A stretch of 64,000 nt of DNA, from the NCBI GenBank assembly GCA_964020155.1, contig OZ026557.1:742501-806500 (forward strand), read 5' to 3'. Positions within the stretch are counted from its first letter, which is position 1. Every line of letters starts with the position of its first letter. Origin of the DNA: Chondrilla cf. caribensis (taxonomy: Eukaryota; Porifera; Demospongiae; Chondrillida; Chondrillidae). Shown one piece after another: positions 57,445-64,000 of the stretch. Below the pieces are notes generated by a model. The model was not told where the DNA came from. It saw only the letters and a program-made list of their open reading frames with translations, and searched no databases. The translations under genes and the position numbers were made by a program.

Positions 57445-58719
57445 ATTCATATGCACATACATACCTCAGAGTTGGACATTATTGAAATATACAAGACTAA
57501 TTTTGCTAGTTTATCACTTTTGAAGCACATCAAGAGGAAGTTAATCAAATTTTCTTCACTTGTGAAGGAAATATTTAAAAACTTAATCTCCATAAGTGAG
57601 CTTCCAGCTATCCACTCTCCAATGTCTATTACAGTGATATTTTTTCCCACTATAGAATAATATTTCGATACAATAAATTCTACTAAAATACAAAGTTAAC
57701 ATAAATCAGCAGCTCAAATAGAGTAACTTTTGTTGGTGTATTACATCACACAACTTACAGGAGATAGAGCAAAGTATAATCAATTCTTTGAGGTTTGAAA
57801 AGCTACCAGCACCCATACTTGCCAGCAAGGCAGTTGCAAGCGAGGCGGGTCGAACATCCATTGTTAGTTTATCAAGTGATGGACACAGTAAAGTTGTGTT
57901 TTTAATGGACCTCAACAATTTTGGTGTAGCCTACAGGAGATGTACAATGATAGTACAGTAAAGCACAGCATGGGAGAGCATGGTGCACACTATGAGAGCT
58001 CACAAGGTATTCATTAGCAAAGAATATAACATCAAGTTCTTTAAGATCAGATGATGATAAACTGGAGATGAACTCCATTAAAAACGATTCAGGAATGGGT
58101 TCAAGGTCATTAAGAAAGGACAGTGTACGTATTGATCCTTGTTTAAGAGCTTCCAACATATTGTTCCAGATAGCATCTCCTAAAATAAGAAAAATAAAAA
58201 TCTGATATTGTGTCATTGGGTTACCGTTGTGCTTCTCTCAGTTGTGTGATCGTCAAATAAGCAGTATCTTGAAACAGTCCATGCAGGTATGCTACAACTA
58301 TTACGTAGCATGTATACATATAAATCTATATAAAATCTCACAAACACTTAATAGAATCAATTAAAAAGTAACACTGTGTTCACATCGTGAGTGTGAAAAA
58401 CCTCCTTATAACTGGCTACGTAGAGTTGCAGGTAACACCCCACATTGTATATTTCTCACGGAGAGTAACATCGCTGCTCACCATATTCTGTGTAAAAAAC
58501 GCTTGAGTCAACCTCCAGGTCTAGACACAGTGGTATCCTCAGAGATGCAGTAAGAGCAGCATGGACAATGTCAACAGAACATCTCCTTGCAGATAACTCT
58601 TGAAGGCCTTGCTTCTGTTGAAACAGCTTACTGATTTTCGAAATGACAGAAAGCGTCAGATCTGCAGGCTAAGAAAAAAGTAAACATAATCCATCCATGA
58701 ATGTGTACGTGTGTGTGTG

Positions 58720-58773
<54 letters not shown>

Positions 58774-58795
58774 GTGTGTGTGTGTTGTGTGTGTG

Positions 58796-58826
<31 letters not shown>

Positions 58827-58837
58827 GTGTGTGTGTG

Positions 58838-58933
<96 letters not shown>

Positions 58934-58944
58934 GTGTGTGTGTG

Positions 58945-59020
<76 letters not shown>

Positions 59021-62000
59021 ATGTGTGTGTGCATATGTGCATGTGTGTGTGCGTGTTTGTGTGTGTGTGCAGGTGCGAGTATACACCCGTGTACAAAGGT
59101 GTAAAATACATACACATATATTACTCACTGCCGGCTCAAAAACTACATGATACAATGAAAGCCTCTCAACATGTGAGAAAGATGCAATCAGCTCCAGAAA
59201 AGTTTCATATGGCATTATCATCGCTTTAAGGGTTACTTGCTTGGTCCACAACTTCATTGCAATTACATTCTGATAATCACGTTTCCCATTTAGCTCAATG
59301 TCTTCCAAAGATTCATGTTCAGACTGATCACTGATAATGCCCAATGGTATATTCTTGCTGTCTGCTTCATAGGAATCCAAGACTAGATGAAATGGCAAAT
59401 TCAATAAATCAAGATGACCTATTTTAATAACATCCTGTACCACCTCTGCATCGATCTCTACACAAATACAAGCAAATATCTGACATGATGTCATCTTATA
59501 AAATCCAAACTGTATGCACGTACGTACTCAATTCCACTTTAGCAGACAGTAGTAATATTTAAAACACTGATAACACAGCTTCTCAACCAAGAATTTTATA
59601 CATGTAGATGAAATGTAATATATTGCATATCTTTTTCTTTTAGAACCAACCCTATATGCCCCATATGTGACACAAATATGTGTAGGGATAGTACTCACGT
59701 CTAGGCACCACTGCGTGTATGTTTGAATCTGCCATTTTCTTTGACAGCTGACCTGAGGGTCTACCTCCCACTCGTAACAGACTGCTACCTCCGATACCAA
59801 CATGAGACTCAGATTTATCACGAGCATGGAATTTAAAATGTCTCAATTTACATCTTGATAGAAAGGTTCTGATTATTTCTTCATCTGTAATCACAGAAGT
59901 GAAAATTAGTATCAACTTCAACTCGTATACGTTTATGCAAAATGATAGATATGTAATATCAGAATAATCACTATTTATTTGTACATATATTATTTTGAAA
60001 CAATAGCAGACATTGGCCTACAGTTGACACCATTTGAATACAAAACTGACAGATGGGACCTACCCTGAAGTGCAGTCACATATTGTACATCGAGTGTGCA
60101 TGTACGTATGTATAACAGAATGGGTGAGTAGTACCCAGTTAAGCATGTCTTGTAAGCACCACCCATTCTGAGCTATGTAAACCTGTTATAATTCAGTACG
60201 TACGTACTTAGGTACAAAGTTTAGGATTGTTTTCACTGTTAAATTGAGTATCCAGTATAATTATGAAACAGCTGCATGAATAAGACATAGTTGATTACAA
60301 CATATTTGATTTCAGTATGGGCACACAGTAAAGGTTATGTACATACATGAATGCGTAATACTGTGTAAAACAAGAGTACATGTTCACGGATATTGGTATA
60401 TAGACAGTTAATGATGTATGTACATTAAAAAGCTTACCTTCCAAGGTAGTAGTACCCCAGTAGGAACATTCAAAGCTGATCAAACTTGAAGTGATGTTTG
60501 AGAGGCTGCGGAGTAATTTGGCTAATTCATGTGGAGGAATGGACGTAAGTTTCAAATACTCAATGACTGGATGATGGGATAGACACCAAGTTATACTGTG
60601 AATGGGGAATCTACTTTTACCGAAGAAAGTACTATCCATCAGATGGACAGAAGTAACATTATCAGAAGCGGAAACAATACGGACATACAGATCTCTGTTC
60701 TGGCTCTCATGCACAATCACACACATTTTTGTCATAGTTGTATCTACATCAAAGTATACTTGCTTAACAAAGTATGGATCAATGGATTGCACCATTCTAT
60801 CCTGAATTTGTGTATTCTGCAACTTGGTGATACCAGCATAAAAAGTGAAGACCATTTTATAACTGTCTTCTGATAGAAGGAAATTCCCAAAGCTGTTATA
60901 GCTCAAAAGGAGATGTCCATCCCAAAATTTACTTTGGCCTTCATCAGAGGAAATTGCAAGGGCACAAGCAGCTAGAAATTCACTGATAATTTGGTGAATG
61001 TAATGATAGGAAACATCAACATAGCCATACTTGTCAATTTTGCCAATTACATACATCAATTCAAAAGGATGGAATTGATCAGGTATAAGCTCCTTCAGCT
61101 CTGGGTGTTTTTCCAAGAATGAATGGGTAAAGCTGCCCATGTTTGAGTTAACTCCATACAAGGATAAGTTGGCAATTTTATTGAATTCATCACACTTTTC
61201 AATCAAATCAGTGACTGATGTGTAACACCTACAAGTAGAGCTATTGCTTTTAGCAACAAGTATGCACACAAAATCGTCAAGCAGTTGGGTTGCTGTCATC
61301 ACATTAGGAAGTGTTTCATCATGATATGTAATGAAACACACAATCCGCAGATAAAGTGGATTATGACACAACTCGTGAAGATGGGATTTTGATTGCAGTT
61401 GCCTATACACCTCATCACCATATGATTCATTAAAATATGATTTTGTGAAGCTACGAATAGATGTTTCTTCATCCCCTGAAAAGCCTAAAACTTCAATACG
61501 CCTATCAACATATTCAACAAGTTCAACGGCAGTTGAAGGTCTAGAAGTTATAATGAATGAAGCCTTGGGCATCAAATCTCCAATCATTATTATACGTTTT
61601 ACAATGTTTTCACTATTCTCTGACAGGTAGCTAGGAGGTAAACCATCATAGGTGTCAAAGAGAAATAAGACACCTTCACCATCACCAATACAAGAAGAGG
61701 CATTGAATTCAACTACAGCTTCCATTTCTGTTTTATTATTTTTGTCGAGGACAGTAAAGAAAAGATCTTCGATCTTGGCATCTGAAGCATTTTCAGGAAG
61801 AAGGGACAGCTGAACTCCAATAATCATTGTAAATTCTTGACCAAATTTCCCTTGGAGGAACAGATGAGAGATCTGCTCTAGTGAAGTACTTTTTCCGTTA
61901 CCAGGGGTACCAAATAAGAGAACGTGCTTACGGACCCCTCCTGAACCATGACCATTCAGAATATCATCAAATGGAACTTTTTTACCTTTGAATTTACTTT

Positions 62001-64000
62001 TACCGTAAACAAGATCTTCCTTATTTACTTCAGCTAGGCTCACAGACATGAAAGGGACGAATCTATCAAAATCGTAACGTGATCCAGTAGTGGACCGAAT
62101 ACTAAGAAACTTCTTTCTGGGTTTGGTCCAAGAAAAATCGTAGAATGAGCTTATTTTCCCACGTAGTTGATGACACTGATCCTGTGCATGAACAACAGAA
62201 TGTTATGTAAGTGAACATTATATCTACTACACAAAAATGACATGAGATTTGTCAACTTTTTCACTGAGAGCGAGTTACTGCTATATAGCAAGGTAAGGTA
62301 CCAATATTTCATTTGATTCAAGATTTATGAAGATTCTCAGGGCAATTTATGAAAAGATGTAAAAAGTAAGGAGCTTAATTGAATCCAGGATACAAAAGAT
62401 GGGCATATATGCTCAGTATACACAAAATACCCAAACATGGGGCTTAAAAATATAATTATGCACACACGTACACACTCACATACACATTTATAAACATGCT
62501 ATGCACACATGTACATAGTAACATGCAGAGCGAACGGTTTACTTCATACCGTGCCATCTCCTGGTTGAACAGGACTTGCTGGACAAGAATCATTCTTGTG
62601 TAACCAATCATAGTATTGCGAAGAACAATCTTCAGAAACAGGGGGCAACTTTGAATCAGTAATAATATATGGGTGTGACCCTTGTTGGATCCATAAAATC
62701 CAAACTGCAATTGCAATTATTGTGGCAAAAATGAAAACAACTGTGGCACAAGAGAGCGTAGAAAACATTATGATGACACATGGAGTATAGCAGCTAAATT
62801 ATATATTGAGTACTAGCTCAAATACACTGTATACATAGGTAAGTATAGTGCATACTGGTTACATTTGCTGTTAAGACAAAAACTGCTGCCTTGCATAAGA
62901 GAATGGAGAATACATAATATTATTATAATAATACATGTTATGCAAACTGCTAGTAGCTATAGTCAATGCGGTGTCTCAAGGCATGCACATACATATACAT
63001 AATATATTAAGTATAGGTATTACGTACTGGCGACAACTAGAAGAGCAATGGAACAAAACTGATACTGTTCTTCAATAATCTCGTCATCTGTAAATTCAAA
63101 TTTGATTGAATTAATAACAAAACCACTGTGACAGTACAGATATACAAATAAATTCATACTGGATTAGTAAGTATACACATGATGAACATAAACTTATAGC
63201 AGTATTATATTGTGTCAGTTCCTACATATTGACAACAATGTAATATACTAGGTCTAACAGTATTATACATAGTATGGTCATACATCTTGGTTTGTGAAAA
63301 CTTTCAAAATCTGAATAAAACACCTCCCAGAATAGTGCACCTAAGAATACGAGGCTGGTCTAAGGTAAACCCTAACTGTCCACTTTCAAATGTGTATAGT
63401 TTGGAGCTACTTTTTAAATCATCATGTGGATACAGGTTTTTATTAGCCTATGTATAGCATATACATTAAATGTCACAACCCTATATAATAATATACTCTT
63501 TGCTACCTAAATTGGACATTATTATAGTTGTTATTATGACATTGTTATAAGTGAGCAAACTTCAAAGGTATACACTGTATTAGACTTACGTAACATAGTT
63601 ATTACCAATGCATGCATTGTTTAGTAATGCATACCAAAAAAAATTGAGTGGTTTCAATTCAATCAGTGACAGAATAAATACTATAGCTTACACCCGATAT
63701 CAAACAAAGGCTATACGTACTATCTAATCACATACAATATTAGAATTACCAATTTACCAATGGCTGGTGGTAATTCCTCATCCTTCATCATCAATTCTCC
63801 AAGTGCTCTCATTTCAGAACCACAACAGGGGGTGACCATGATTCGACACACCTTTCTAATAACATCAGAGTCAGCGTTGTACTTGAGGTGCAGGAACAGC
63901 TCCTCAACAGCCTCTTCAGGACCACTGTTCTCAATGTAGTGTAATAAGTCTTGATCTATTGCGTCTGATATAAAAAGTTTCGTAGCAATTTTCTTGGCAG
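56551..64000 (-). CDS. NLR-C: paralogue of NLR-A, 5' end outside window
   Basis: Exons matching NLR-A one for one: 64000 (cut)-63758 (second CARD-like), 63087-63028, 62740-62550 (membrane segment), 62181-60438 (NACHT), 59884-59699, 59479-59129, 58668-58482, 58179-58004, 57930-57759, 57649-57465 and 56847-56551. No frameshift or internal stop in any of them. Walker A is GTPGNGKST, Walker B is [12 protein letters not shown], and the membrane segment is preserved. Differences from NLR-A: an extra lysine codon in the NACHT exon, one extra codon in each of two leucine-rich exons, and loss of the NLR-A stop codon (TGA to TCA), adding 11 residues. The junction 59699/59479 has the same phase mismatch as in NLR-A. 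Start and first CARD lie beyond 64000. Confidence 0.88.
57010..57445. repeat. (CA)n microsatellite in an NLR-C intron
   Basis: A broken CA tract in the intron that holds the 400-bp tract in NLR-A. Confidence 0.9.
58707..59070. repeat. (GT)n microsatellite in an NLR-C intron
   Basis: About 360 bp of GT repeat with TGTTGTG interruptions, against about 95 bp at the same place in NLR-A. Confidence 0.95.
60438..62181 (-). CDS. NLR-C NACHT exon
   Basis: A single 1.74-kb exon, nearly the same as 14313-16053. Substitutions concentrate in the region after the winged helix and in the C-terminal third, while the ATPase motifs are unchanged. Confidence 0.95.

Larger units (their letters stand above)
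53957..64000. repeat. Segmental duplicate of about 5185-18000
   Basis: Co-linear with the left block: VAMP exons, GT/CA tracts, spacer, then the NLR. Breaks in co-linearity are the tandem arrays at 7507-9665 (absent here), the mariner-like MITE at 55916 (only here) and the MITE at 5504 (absent here). The duplicate runs off the right edge. Confidence 0.92.

Overview
This window looks like chromosomal DNA of an invertebrate animal, most probably a sponge. Three things support an animal: a U6 snRNA gene, multi-exon genes with GT-AG introns, and CARD/NACHT/LRR receptors next to a synaptobrevin gene. The sponge assignment is inference, because large NLR families also occur in corals, amphioxus and other animals. 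The DNA is AT-rich, full of long (GT)n/(CA)n tracts, and packed with small inverted-repeat transposons. I joined exons by eye from splice sites and reading phase; nothing was run through software.

Layout. 0-4.3 kb: a U6 snRNA gene (minus), MITEs and tandem repeats. 4.5-6.5 kb: an R-SNARE (VAMP) gene on the plus strand. 7.5-9.7 kb: two families of tandem repeats. 10.7-18.9 kb: NLR-A (minus), encoding two CARD-like domains, a membrane segment, a NACHT domain and a C-terminal leucine-rich region. 19-23.7 kb: a pair of hAT-like elements, orphan exons and minisatellites. 24.0-32.9 kb: a CARD-middle-DEATH gene (minus) whose first intron has collected a piggyBac remnant and two other inverted-repeat elements. 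33.5-35.3 kb: unresolved minus-strand exons. 36.1-40.4 kb: an intact Ty3/gypsy LTR retrotransposon with identical LTRs. 41.1-42.4 kb: a LINE fragment lying against the last exon of NLR-B. 42.4-51.7 kb: NLR-B (minus), with one CARD-like domain, a membrane segment, NACHT and LRR exons. 52.0-53.8 kb: a four-exon secreted protein (minus). 53.96-64 kb: a second copy of the VAMP and NLR block, with a decayed VAMP copy and an apparently intact NLR-A paralogue (NLR-C) that runs off the right edge.

How the parts fit. Three receptors and one CARD/DEATH adaptor-like protein make a death-fold cluster, presumably for innate immune sensing or cell-death signalling. All three start codons visible in the cluster have an NF-kappaB-like site 23-30 bp upstream (one of them with a mismatch), which suggests shared inducible control. 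The unusual point is a hydrophobic segment encoded between the CARD exons and the NACHT exon in all three receptors, with conserved intron phases. Read as a single pass, it would put CARD and NACHT on opposite sides of a membrane.
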